From Athripsodes cinereus (lineage: Eukaryota > Arthropoda > Insecta > Trichoptera > Leptoceridae): a DNA stretch of 64,000 nucleotides. Below, piece by piece: positions 11,201 to 21,250 of this stretch. Location of the stretch: contig OX388316.1 in the NCBI GenBank assembly GCA_947579605.1, positions 14,077,290 through 14,141,289 on the forward strand, in the 5' to 3' direction. Position 1 is the stretch's first letter, and every line of letters starts with the position of its first letter. A program made the translations under genes and the position numbers. Under the pieces are notes generated by a model. That model was not told where the DNA came from and made no database searches. It saw only the letters and a program-made list of their open reading frames with translations.

Positions 11201-11344
11201 CTCGAATAAAATACTTTGATATTCTTGATTTGACACAATGACATATATTATAAATTAAGCTTTTTATAGAAGGGGTCGCTAAAAATACACAAGGTTGCAA
11301 AAATAGTCAAGTACTTCGATGTAATTTATGTTGTCACCAAAGTT

Positions 11345-11535
11345 CAGATAATTTTTTTTTTTTTAAAAAGATATATCTGGGTTTGGTAATAAACCCAAAT
11401 AAAACCTTATACACCTTTCACACGAAGCTAAAAGCTTGTGCTGTGAAAGGGGAATTTCCCGGCACCTGGGATCGAACCACAGACCCCTTGTTCAGGAGGC
11501 CGAGACTCTACCTCCAGGCTACCGACGAACTCCTT
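11345..11535 (-). mobile_element. tRNA-derived SINE
   Basis: On the minus strand an A-box-like TAGCCTGGAGG (11511-11521) is followed by a perfect B-box GGTTCGATCCC (11468-11478), the internal RNA polymerase III promoter of tRNA-derived SINEs. The body runs through GGTTTATTACCAAACCCAGA and ends in an A-rich tail (T-rich on the plus strand, 11351-11364). No acceptor stem pairs, so it is not a tRNA gene. The same body without the head is at 62570-62650. Confidence 0.75.
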
Positions 11536-11689
11536 ATATCAACGTAGTAAGTACTGAAGAAACAAATTTGAAAAAAATTACAGAACATTTTTGTTTTATG
11601 TATTTTGTGATGCTACTCTTTGGAAACATGTTTATTTTCTAAGGATTTTCTCAGATAACATGCAGGTAGTTGCAGAAAACTGATTTCTC

Positions 11690-12225
11690 TTCATTATTCA
11701 TAACGCCATATAGGTCTTCCCTACATACTTCATACAAATTCTCATAAACGTAGCCGATTTCTCTTACTCAACACGCATCCGTCCTTGAGAATTTAATCAA
11801 TGTTGTCAAGTCACGTAGTTTTTGGACGTAGGTACGCGCTTTCTGTGTGGATTTACCCTAGCACCGGTCACTTTCCTTCTTTGAATGTTCCTATCCCATT
11901 TTCCATCCATCGCATTCAAACTTCCCGATACATACTCACCAACTAGCTCCCATCGTTCATCGCAAAACTTTGTTTCGCACGTCGTTTTCGTTGTCTCTTT
12001 CAAACCTTAAAACTTTCGTCTTATCAACATTTATTTGGATACCATTCGAACTACAACTATCATACATAATAAACGAAACAACATATTGTTGACCAACATT
12101 AATCTCTTTCACAGATCGCATACAGATCAAGGAATAAGTATTGAAAGGAAACTGTCGTGGAGACATGATTCGACTTTGCTTCACTCCCTTATTGAGGGCA
12201 AGAAAATTCAAGTAACCAAATGTTT
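11690..12225 (-). pseudogene. LINE-B reverse transcriptase fragment
   Basis: Minus-strand reading gives an RT motif-B-like segment GVKQSRIMSPRQF (about 12187-12149), where functional RTs have GVRQGC.xSPxLF. Next come CMRSVKE and then NGIQINVDKTKVLRFERD (about 12040-11985), the thumb region seen also at 16.0 kb. The YADD motif that should lie between them is absent, which suggests an internal deletion. Further downstream (11690-11860) the C-terminal codons are decayed but recognisable, including the complement of TTACTCAACACGC. Confidence 0.7.
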
Positions 12226-12289
12226 TATATGCTGTGACTTTTTCCGCTGTATAAGCATTCCCTAAAATATAATGTTTTATAAGGCTCAT

Positions 12290-13734
12290 TGTGTCAACGT
12301 TTAGCGTCTCCTATAAAACTTTAAATTGTCACTTGTGTAAGTAAGTTCTGCACGACAATATTAACCAAACAATTAAGAGCGGTGTTAACACATGGTAACA
12401 AGGCAATTCAGTGAAAAGGGTCAAACCTTAGACTATGCACAGTACTGGGTAAGTACCTACCTCCACTTTATGGAGACTCTACGTAATGTTCAAATACTCA
12501 GTTGAAAGTATATAGTCAAACTTCGCTAAACCAAAGATAATGTCTAATCTTTTGTTAAAAACGTTAACGTTAACTTTAACCTTTCAAACTGAAATTTAGG
12601 CAATCACAACTCGAAAATTTTCGATTCAACAAAGCATTACTTGCATTGTTTTAGTTATGCACTTCTCTGTAACTCAATTTTTATTATTGCTGCATTAAAT
12701 TTGGCTCAAAGTTTTGTAATACTACAATTTTGTCACATCAATAATTTACTGAATGGAATATATTCTTTTAATTAAAAATCAATTTTCGTCAAGTGTAGGT
12801 ACAAACAAAATAAAACCGCCAAATTCAAATTACAAATGGAATAATTACTTATTGCAACTCAATTTTCTGTCGTTCTTCAACAATTCGATTACTCGATAGA
12901 GTTTCATTTCAGCAGCTCCTTGAAGTTCGACTTCTCGAGATTGGACTGTAACAGTAGCAACGTACCTATGTAACCTGTTAAAATAATAATATATTATAAT
13001 AAGGGCTGTGAATCGCGTGTCAAAGTAACATTCATAATAATTCAGTCACAATAAGTTGTGGAATGTAACGAGCTGACGACAGTGAAATGTCACTATGGTG
13101 TGTTTACTTGTTTACTATTATAAACTGTTATTAATACACGCAACAGAAAAACAAACATGGACTTATAATATTATATAAGCAACAATATGAATGCTCCCTT
13201 ATTATTAAAACTATAATGATTTATGTCATAAATCCACTATTAAATCAACATTGTTATAAAATCACGTTTCACAGGAAGTAAGTAGTTATTATTTTGCAAG
13301 CATTCTATAACATGGATGCTCTTTTACCTTTCATTACCGAGAATTTACTTACGTATAGAGTTTTATATGCAATGTTTAAATGATGAATTTCTATATATGA
13401 ATCACGTGTCGCGACCGGTGTGGTGTGGATGACCATTGTGTTACGTTTCATGCTTAGACCGAAATTTTTTCAATACATTTTGCGTTACTATGATTTAGGG
13501 AAGGGAGGCAGAAAAGTAGCCAAAAATAGCGATTCGTTATAATTAATGGATGATTCGTTATTTTTTTTTTGTTCTTGTTTAAGGTACATGAATTTATAAT
13601 AAAAGTAAGTAATATAATTTTTTAGTTCGTTAATATTATTTTCTTTTTATTTATTTTTTTCTGTACATTGATTATCAGCAAATTTACACAAAAATACATT
13701 TAAATCAAATACGATCATGCAATCAATGGGCAAA
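12290..13734. other. AT-rich stretch, no gene seen
   Basis: No recognised repeats or coding regions; only short chance open frames. Confidence 0.45.
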
Positions 13735-13812
13735 TGGAGGAAGAGTTTATCGCAGAGGCGCGATTTCTTGCAACTAACCCAATTTCATTGAACTTTCACA
13801 AAAACAATCTTA
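13735..13812 (-). repeat. Interspersed repeat shared with 62.7 kb
   Basis: The reverse complement holds GTGAAAGTTCAATGAAATTG, GGTTAGTTGCAAGAAAT and CGCGCCTCTGCGATAAACTC. These match 62655-62732 in the plus orientation with few changes. The family is not known to me. Confidence 0.65.
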
Positions 13813-14574
13813 AAGGAAGGAAAAGAGGAGGAACCAACAAAGGAGAAGAATAGGTAGGAAACGGGACTAGAAAACAGATGTCAAATGTTGAGTAATAAAG
13901 TAGATACATTTAATATTAGATTTATAATCATGCAAAACTTATTCGGTTTTTGGTTCATTCTGTAATCAAAATTAATATAAACAAGATAACTCACATGTTT
14001 AATTTTCGACAAAACGAACTGGGGTTTGCAAACTCCTTTTGCAGGAAGTATCAGCAGTGAGAACATTTTCTGACAAATTTCTCTTCAGGACTCTTATATA
14101 ATAATTTGACTCAATTTTGATCTCGTAGGAACTTATAAGTTACATTACTTACTTAGTTACAAACTCATTACACAAATGAGATCGTCACCGCCGGCGTCAA
14201 AAGTATTAAATGTAACGTGACGCCATAGACTAAGGTACATATGTACTCTAATTTATAAATACGTATAACACTACTTATAAACCTGACAAATTATTTTCTG
14301 TACCTTAAAGGACACCTACTACATTCCGTTCGACATTTAGTTATATAATAGTAGGTAGGTATGTAAGTATTTAGCAAAGATCTATAGAGTCAATAGTATT
14401 TTGAACCACTTTAGAATATGACTCATATTCTAAACCACCTTAGAATAGAATATGAACCACTCTAAAATAGGATTTACATCTACACTTCTAGTAATAAGTA
14501 CATAAAATCCAGTCCCCGACATCCAATTGTGTCAAAAATTCATAACATAATCTACAGAGTCATTAACACAGGAG
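13813..14574. other. AT-rich stretch, no gene seen
   Basis: Includes a local duplication of TTAGAATA-type words at 14400-14470. No gene recognised. Confidence 0.4.
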
Positions 14575-14725
14575 AGACGATGATCCTGCAGGGCTACTCT
14601 TGAATTCAATCAAGATTAGATTCGATCTTAAGATCAAGATTAGATTAAGACTTGTAGATGGTACCCCCGACGCAATCTAGTCTTGATCTTGATCTAATCT
14701 TAACTTTAAGATGTCTTAATATAGA
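14575..14725. repeat. AAGATTAGATC-rich foldback repeat
   Basis: GCAGGGCTACTC is followed by repeated AAGATTAGAT/GATCTTAAGATC words and by a partly complementary right half with GTCTTGATCTTGATCTAATC. GGTACCCCCGACGCAATCTA in the middle resembles the complement of the right end of the block at 20751-21012 (TTAGATTGTGTCGGGAGTA). The two probably belong to one repeat family. Confidence 0.5.
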
Positions 14726-15734
14726 GATGTATTTCCTAACGCCGTTATCTATGGGTACCAATATGACAATCACGACAACTGAATTATTAAAACTAATATA
14801 TCACGTGATTTCACCGTATTTACACATTTTTTATAAATCTTATATCAATTTCTGATTAAATGAAATGAAAATGATATTATATAATGATGTATAACAGTGC
14901 AATTAATTTATAAATAATATTTTTTAAAACCTATGCATTGACACTATTTTTGTCTATGACATATTTTGCAATTGTCTATTATTATCTTACTGACACTGAC
15001 AGTTATCAATGCTTGTTTTGCGATGTATTAGTTTGTTGTTTTTGCAGAAGTATTCGCGAATTTATTATATTAAAATGATCAGAAAGTCATAAATTAAGGT
15101 AAGTATGAAATAAGAATTGTGGAAACAATCATTAATGTACTTTGTTACAAAAATAATGCATTAAATAACATGTTTTGTTTATAGGTTTATTGGGACATTA
15201 ACTTAACTAAAATGTTTTTCTACACAAGGATTAATGAATAATGTCTGCATATGATCGTCTACGAACTTTAAAGAGAAGCTCTTTTTTGTGTGATGAAGTA
15301 AAACAATTTATTTATTTGTTAACAAAGTATATGGCTAAATAGCCTTTACACTACAATAACTTTAAAAAAAAACAACACACTTGGAACAAACACAATCAAC
15401 ATATAAGAGACAATGAATACATCATGACAATAGAAACTACTGGATATTCTCAACAGAAAGCATGAACCTTTGAATAAACCCGCTCACAGCACATTTGCTC
15501 ATGGTGTACTCTGAATAGTTGAAATCAACTTCACGGTGATAATTCCCTATTACATGGAGTCGATTCATTGATGAATAATAGCTATAATTGGACGATGATC
15601 CTGTAGCATAGAACAATGCCTGACTTTTGGTGCTACAACTAGGGAAAATACACCAACAGTTGAGTAGGAATAAGTTGAATAAATTTTGATTTATAAAGTC
15701 TTGAACCATTCTCAAATAAATGTTGTATACTTAT
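14726..15734. other. AT-rich stretch, no firm gene
   Basis: A minus-strand open frame at 15437-15715 (about 90 codons, Ser/Tyr/Asn-rich) lies in slightly GC-richer DNA, but it has no ATG at its 5' end, no recognised domain and no clear splice or promoter context. It is left as unassigned. Confidence 0.35.
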
Positions 15735-15974
15735 ATGTTTTTAATTATTACCTTTATCATGAATGAATGAAAGAAACAAATATAAGGAACGAATGAAGAA
15801 TGTTTTTAATTATTACCTTTATCATGAATGAATGAAAGAAACAAATATAAGGAACGAATGAAGAATGTTTTTAATTATTACCTTTATCACGAATGAATGA
15901 AAGAAACAAATAAAAGGAACGAATGAAGAATGTTTTTAATTTTTGCCTATATCATGAATGAATGAAAGAAACTT
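15735..15974 (+). repeat. 65 bp tandem repeat, 3.6 copies
   Basis: Units 15735-15799, 15800-15864 and 15865-15929 are near identical, and 15930-15974 is a partial fourth. Each begins ATGTTTTTAATTATTACCTT and contains ATGAATGAATGAAAGAAAC. The array runs directly into the LINE-B fragment that follows; the last partial unit continues as LINE-B sequence, so the array may derive from duplication at its 5' junction. Confidence 0.9.
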
Positions 15975-16770
15975 ACAGAGCGTGCAAGAAAGAAGTGCGA
16001 GAGTGTACATGAAAGTTGCAGAATGAATGGGATGAAAATGAATGTGACTAAGACGAAAGTGCTGGTGTTTGAAAGAGAGATTGATAGAACAATGTGTGAA
16101 ATGAATGTTTGGAGCAAGTGAACGGATATGTATGTTTGCGATGGATGGTAGATACGAAAGAGATATTGAAAAAAGAAAAGTGAACGGTGCACTTCGATCT
16201 AATAGCAATGTCTCGAACATGTTATTATAAAATATAAACAAAAATTATTATAAAATATAAACAAAATGCTGGTGCACAACGCCATCCTCGCACCGATACT
16301 TATGTATGCAAGCGAAACTTGGACATGGCTGAAGAAGGACGAAAGTGGAATAAATGCAGTGGAGATGCAAACACTGAGAAGAATGGTAGGTAAAACATTG
16401 CAAGATAGAGTAAGAAATGAGGATATTAGAAGAACGAGTGGATGCAAGAAGAGTGTTGTTGATAGAATGCGTGTAAATAAATTGAGATGGTTTGGTCATG
16501 TAGAGCAAATGGATGGTGTAAGATTGACGAAGAAGGTATATTAATCTGAAAGAGAGGGTGTGAGAAAGCACGGACGTCCAAGAACCTTGTGGATCAAATA
16601 CTCAAGGGTGGTCGCATGTTAAGTAAGAGGAATCGGCGTGCATGTATGAGAAACTGGATGAATGTAAAGGAAGCAAAAGAAGTATGTAAGGAAAGATCAA
16701 CATGGCGTTCCGTTCTCTCTGCCTATCTCACCCGGGACACGGCATGAAGGTAAAGGATAGGATATATCAT
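15975..16770 (+). pseudogene. LINE-B RT C-terminal half
   Basis: The thumb and C-terminal part of a LINE reverse transcriptase. Segments in order: MNGMKMNVTKTKVLVFERE (about 16020-16075), a gap with two copies of an ATTATTATAAAATATAAACA block (16220-16265), LVHNAILAPILMYASETWTW from 16270, NAVEMQTLRRMVGKT, VNKLRWFGHVEQMDG (about 16470-16515), then after a stop the frame moves to KHGRPRT and finally the DNA of the AYP terminus (GTTCCGTTCTCTCTGCCTA) near 16706. The 3' end (ACACGGCATGAAGGTAAAGGATAGGA) parallels the 11.05 kb copy. Frameshifts make it inactive. Confidence 0.85.
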
Positions 16771-16984
16771 GAATTTATATATTATAGGCAGAAAGAATGG
16801 AGCCCCACGGAATATCTGGTTTATATGGTGAGGCAATTAAATTCTATTATGTGTGTTAATGAATGTGTATTACAGAGATAGAAGAAGTATTTTAAAGGTT
16901 TATTTGAATGAGAATATAAGGAAATTGGATGAATTATTGTGATACATGTCTGACTTGTGAATGCAACCTTTAGAAAGATGGATG

Positions 16985-17060
16985 TTGAATTGAATTAAAC
17001 TCGGGTCAATGCATTGATGTATGCAGATGATGTGTACATTTTTGAAGTATGACAGATATC
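16985..17060 (+). pseudogene. LINE RT motif C fragment (YADD)
   Basis: Codons 17011-17046 read ALMYADDVYIFE, the polymerase catalytic YADD box of a LINE RT, followed by a stop. It lies downstream of the LINE-B C-terminus, hence out of order, and represents a separate decayed insertion or a rearranged part of the same family. Weak RT-like DNA may extend back to about 16790. Confidence 0.6.
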
Positions 17061-17182
17061 AATTAGTGGATAACTTTTGTCAAACATGATACTTACCTAT
17101 TATAATTCAATGAATAACATTGAATAATATTTTTTGTATGACAATTCATAAATACTTAATGCATTAAAAATGTACTATTCTT

Positions 17183-17880
17183 TACCCTCACGCCGTGTCC
17201 CAGGTGGGGTAGGCAGAAAGAACGGAACGCCATAAAGATCTATCCTTACATACTTATTTCGTTTCCTCTACATTCATCCAGTTTCTCATTCATGAATGCC
17301 GATTTCTCTTACTCAACACGCGACCGTCTTTATGAATTTGATCCAAGTGACTAAGCCACAATGTTCTTGGACTCTGTGCTTCGTCACACCCCCTCTTTCA
17401 GATACACACATCATCTACTTCATCCTTTCATCGTGCATTCGCTCATCATATCTTTGTTAACACACATTCCTCTCACATCCGCTCATTTTCATTTATTTAT
17501 TTTGGTCAACGGAACACTACAGACAATACATATATGTTTAGTACAATAAAACAATGATTAACAACAAGTATACAATGCAATGTCCAGTTATAAGTGTTCA
17601 TATATTATTCTGTGAAATTAAATCAAAGCCCAATTGGTTGTCATACATAATTAAAAACAATAATAAAAAGAAATTAAGTTTTGTTCTGTTCATTCTCCTG
17701 ATATCCTCATTCTTCACTCTATCTCGCGACGTTTTACCAACCATTCTTCTCAGTGAACGCATCCCCACAGCATTTATTCCACTCTCGTCCTTTTTCAACC
17801 ACGTCCAAGTTTCGCTCGTAAACATAAGTGTCGGTAACAGAATGGTATTGTGCACCAGCATTTTTGCCATGTTTGACACG
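17183..17880 (-). pseudogene. LINE-B copy, minus strand, interrupted
   Basis: Minus reading from 17868 gives KMLVHNTILLPTLMFTSETW, NAVGMRSLRRMVGKTSRD and NEDIRRMN (to about 17700). After foreign sequence at about 17487-17690 the copy resumes and runs to the C-terminal DNA complementary to ACCCTCACGCCGTGTCCCAG at 17183. It faces the copy at 15975-16770, giving an inverted pair with about 0.4 kb between the 3' ends. Confidence 0.8.
17487..17690 (-). mobile_element. Insertion inside LINE-B copy, probably a retro-element 3' end
   Basis: This segment separates two parts of the LINE-B copy. Read on the minus strand it ends in CAAAATAAATAAATGAAAAT, a tail typical of LINE or SINE 3' ends, preceded by GTAGTGTTCCGTTGACC. 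It has no coding content. The identity of the source element is unknown. Confidence 0.5.
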
Positions 17881-18049
17881 ATGAATCAAAATTTTTCCAG
17901 TTTTATAAGAATTTAATTGACAACAATAATAAAGGCAAAAAAAAAACACAAATTTCAAAATAAAATGTTTATTTATCTCAAATAAATAAATAATAAATAG
18001 TTAACATATATTAGGAATGTAGTGTTCATCACCTAGAGACTAATTTATT

Positions 18050-18240
18050 TTAAAAGACATAAACGATGAGCTGGTGCCGATTGTAGAGGGAAGCTGGTTC
18101 CAAAGTCTAGCGGTGTGAATGCTAAAAGATGAAGAGTAGAAATCAAGAGCAATCTATTGTTCTCCGACCTAAGTGAAAGTCCACGCACTGCTCCAAATTG
18201 GAATCTTTATTTATGAATTCTTGAAATATTTATATAATTA
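18050..18240 (-). pseudogene. LINE RT C-terminal remnant
   Basis: Minus reading gives SFSIHTARLWNQLPSTIGTS near 18130-18065, the pattern of the C-terminal tail of CR1/Rex-type LINE RTs (ARLWNSLP). The preceding LGLRSENNR in another frame fits the same region, so a frameshift separates them. Confidence 0.65.
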
Positions 18241-18679
18241 TTGTTTTGTTGTTGTTTTTTGTGTTTTGTTTTTGTGACATTTGGCATTTTATTTTCTCCG
18301 TCTCAAACTTTTTATGTGACGGATGTGTAGTTTCAATAAATTGTTTATTGAATGAACTTTGATACCATGAATTTTGACTGTTTTATCTGAGAATTCTTTA
18401 TTATTAATTTTATCGTTTGACTAATATTGTGTACTTCTTCTTTTATTAATTGTAGCCAGTTCAATGCAATTATTTTTACTGGTATTTTGATATTTATTTT
18501 TTAATAATGTAATGACACTATCTTACATTTTGTACATTTTTAATTGCTTTTTATTTTTATACAGTATAAATTGTTGTTTGATTTTTGAATACCATTTTAT
18601 AAAAGCTTTAAGCTGTATATATGTGTAATAAATAAATACGTATAATACTAATATGGACAATTTGTATTTGGCGCCTCTT

Positions 18680-19130
18680 TAATGTTCCGTGACCATTTCA
18701 AGGGCACCATGACTTCTCCTGAACAGCAATGTTTCAGTTTGCTAGCCTGAATGTAACAGTAGGTTGGTTTTGTCTTAAAGCCGCAGGTAATCTTTTCCAG
18801 GCAGTTGGCTCCTTGACGCTGAAGCTCCTATCTGCAAATTTGGAAATGTTTTCCCTGTTGGGTTCTACAAGTTTGTTGACAGTGGTGGAAGATGAGTGCA
18901 GTAGTCGCTTTAGAGTTTTGTTGATGGGACAGAGCTCAGCGAGGCATAGATGTGCTGCACCGTACAAGGCTTTATGAACCGTGAGGTACAGTTTGAAGTC
19001 TACTCTCTTTGAGACTCTCAGCCAATGTAGCTCCTTAAGCAGTGGTGTGATGTGTCAGCGCTTATTGTCTCTGTAAATGGTCCCATCAGCACCATTAAAG
19101 GCTATCTGGAGACGGTTGAGAATGATTCCA
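18680..19130 (-). pseudogene. LINE-D (CR1/L2-like) RT C-terminus
   Basis: Minus reading: LQIAFNGADGTIYRDNKR, a stop, then HITPLLKELHWLRVSKRVDF, VHKALYGAAHLCLAELC, and ADRSFSVKEPTAWKRLPAAL before the stop at about 18734. The pattern HITPLLxxLHWLxVxxRxxFK...HKALxGxAPxYL...WNxLP is the typical C-terminus of CR1/L2/Rex-type LINEs. The plus-strand frame at 18729-18977 is its shadow. One or more stops make it a relic. Confidence 0.85.
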
Positions 19131-19365
19131 AGAATATTTTAACTAAATAATATCCGAATATAACCTGTAAACAAAACATATTATTTAATAAGGGGAAATA
19201 ATGTATTATTGTGTAACACAAGCAAAAAGTATTTAGAATTTATTCTCCATTCCTCTCTATTTTATGCTAGTCAACATTTAAGAAAGGGACTCCCACCTTT
19301 TACCCCTGGATGTTTCAAGAACATCAGTTCTCATATCATCCAATTTCTGCTAGCCTCTTTACTAC

Positions 19366-19631
19366 TACCATTACTATAGACATAAGACATTTGTATAGAC
19401 ATAACATAACACACATAGATATTTCACATAACACAAACTTAGAGGAATCTTGTATTATGGGTACTAACGCGACGATACACACATATACAATGCACTAAAC
19501 ACATATACATGTAACACCCAGACCCAGGACAATTTGAAAAAGGTCATTCCTCAATCTGCCCTGGCCGGGAATCGAACCCGGGACCTCGTGACTCAAAGGC
19601 AAGAGCGTTACCTCCACGCCACACCGGCCGA
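19366..19631 (-). mobile_element. tRNA-derived SINE
   Basis: On the minus strand an A-box-like TGGCGTGGAGG (19611-19621) and a perfect B-box GGTTCGATTCC (19568-19578) lie in a tRNA-like head that reads GCCGGTGTGGCG to CCCGGCCAGGGCA. The body continues through CCTGGGTCTGGGTGTTACA and GTTAGTACCCATAATACAAG. It is not a tRNA gene because of the long body and weak acceptor pairing. It starts where the Rep-A copy 19632-19770 ends, on the same strand. Confidence 0.8.
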
Positions 19632-19770
19632 CTACACCGTTATAGCATATCTCACAACTGGGGTGGCAAGCAGACCAGCTGCATGTAATAAACTTCCAAG
19701 GTGTCCTCTTTGTGCCAACAAAAAATTAAAACATTCAGGATGGATAGGACATTAGTCTCTTTAATTCGGT
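19632..19770 (-). repeat. Rep-A copy, minus strand
   Basis: Contains the Rep-A blocks in minus order: CTATCCATCCTGAATGTTTT, TTGGCACAAAGAGGACACC, CATGCAGCTGGTCTGCTTGC, and a 3' block TGAGATATGCTATAACGGTG. Confidence 0.75.
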
Positions 19771-19782
19771 GAATTTCTGCTA

Positions 19783-20180
19783 TAGGTTATCCAATAGCAT
19801 CCAGTTAGAAAATATACCAATATTGATGACCTATACCTACCGTTGATATATTATACCCATCGTTGTATTTATTTTTATTATCTTTCACTGTACACTGTTA
19901 CAAGATATTGTGGGGCATTCGGATATGAGCTAGGGGAGGGGTACAGATTAAACTTAATAATGATTTATTTTCTGCATAGTTGAGTTTCATGACGTAATTA
20001 TGCATTTACATAAATAATATGGCATTCACTGGGCGAGAATCATTCCCTTGTCCCAATATTGCCATCTGAGCCCTTCTATAATATCTTGTAACGGTATACA
20101 GTGAACGATAATAATAATAAAAAATACAACTATGATCATCAATTTATATCTTTTCCTAATGGGTACTACTGGATAACCTA
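19783..20180. mobile_element. Foldback element (MITE), 398 bp
   Basis: The outer ends TAGGTTATCC and GGATAACCTA are complementary. The arms remain alignable for about 125-145 bp: TATTGATGA, GTTGTATTTATTTTTATTAT, TTCACTGTA, GTTACAAGATATT on the left and their complements on the right (to about 20085). The loop has no coding capacity. Similarity may extend slightly beyond, to GAATTTCT / AGAAATTA. A TA-type target site is possible but not certain. Confidence 0.8.
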
Positions 20181-20204
20181 TTATAGAAATTAACCTTTAA
20201 TTCT

Positions 20205-20365
20205 ATGTACGTACCACAATTCATGTCCTCATTTAATCCATATAGGTGTTTCTTGGTCGGCATTTACCATTTCTGCCTATGGTCTTGCCCTCCTCGATGG
20301 TGATGAGCACACTCGATGGGTGCCTGATGTTATGGCCAATCCAGTTGAGTCGTTGTTGTAGTTTT
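20205..20365 (-). pseudogene. LINE-C C-terminal fragment
   Basis: Minus reading gives WIGHNIRHPSSVLITIEEGK then GRNGKCRPRNTYMD, closely matching the LINE-C copies at 35.9 and 60.5 kb. It is truncated on both sides and carries a stop after YMD. Confidence 0.8.
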
Positions 20366-20750
20366 GAAATAATATTTTTCACTCATCTTCTTCTAGCCCG
20401 CTAGACTTGAATCTCGAGGGGGTCCGAATCCATGTTTTTGCGTCATCTGTTACAGGATGGAGGCCTTGTATACCTCCAATGAATGAGAATATAGGACAGT
20501 AGTCAGATAAACAACACATACACTGTTCACGACATAATTCCACAATGCATTATACGTTTTAAAACTAGTCGCACAGTTACACTTCAAAAAAAGCGACTCG
20601 GACAAAACTATCAATCGACACCAAATTTTATTTACACAGCAAGATAGGAAAAAAGTATTAGAAATATACTAAAATAAATATTATTCTAAAAAATAAACAA
20701 TCTTGCGTTGTAAAAAGATGGAAAAACTATGGAAAAAGACTTTTAGATTG
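20366..20750. other. Mixed repeat-like DNA, unassigned
   Basis: 20390-20490 is GC-richer (CTTGAATCTCGAGGGGGTCC) and looks like a decayed repeat end. The rest is AT-rich. No gene is recognised. Confidence 0.35.
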
Positions 20751-21012
20751 CTAAAATGTACCTTCACGGCAATCTTAAGTTTTGACAGCTACTAGATCGC
20801 TATACTAGACCGGTATTAAGATCGGCCTTGACAATTTTGTTTCAAGAGTACCGATTTCATACAAATATTAAGATCTTAACGAATTTTTAAGACATCAAAC
20901 TAGATCGGTCTTAAATATTAGATTTAGACCGTGTTCAAAAGTACCAATTCGCCATTTTAAGATGCAAACAAGATTAGATCGCATTTAGATTGTGTCGGGA
21001 GTAGGGCTGCTG
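20751..21012. repeat. GATC/TTAAGA-rich repeat
   Basis: Repeated words of the type CTAGATCGG, AAGATCGG, TAAGATCTTAA and AAGATTAGATC fill this block. Its right end (TTAGATTGTGTCGGGAGTAG) resembles the centre of 14575-14725. Partial self-complementarity suggests a decayed foldback element. Confidence 0.45.
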
Positions 21013-21084
21013 GTTGGAGCATATTTTGAAAATATTTAATAAATATTATATCACAAAAACATGAATGTCAATAATATAAATATC

Positions 21085-21250
21085 ACCAAAAAGAGAACAG
21101 TTTTTCGTCCACAAGATTTTCGATGACCTAGATGTCTGCCTTTCAAAATACACCGCTCCTCTGGCAACGACATCAGAACATCATGTTGTCGGAAGTGATG
21201 ACTGAATTTGCGCAAATGCACTCTGAATGGAGGAGGTTGGTTATATTTAA
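21085..21250 (+). repeat. LINE-E 3' end copy
   Basis: AAAAGAGAACAGTTTTTCGTCC, then CAAAATACACCGCTCC, AACGACATCAGAACATCATG and CTGAATGGAGGAGGTTGG match 54490-54670 block by block. Translation gives IHRSSGNDIRT and a stop-rich tail, so it is the end of a retrotransposon coding region. The GAT tail seen at 54.7 kb is lost here. Confidence 0.65.

Noticed and set aside
10790..11300. Two long minus-strand open frames (148 and 131 codons).
   Set aside because: Both are shadows of the LINE-B and Rep-A sequences read on the wrong strand.
15437..15715. 92-codon minus-strand open frame in less AT-rich DNA.
   Set aside because: It begins with TTG, not ATG, and no family was recognised. It could be an exon, but nothing supports it.
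15735..15974. Regular repeats that might suggest a CRISPR array.
   Set aside because: Units are contiguous without spacers; this is a plain tandem repeat in a eukaryotic context.
15936..16571. Several minus-strand open frames of 80-107 codons.
   Set aside because: They overlap the plus-strand LINE-B coding region and are its antisense shadows.
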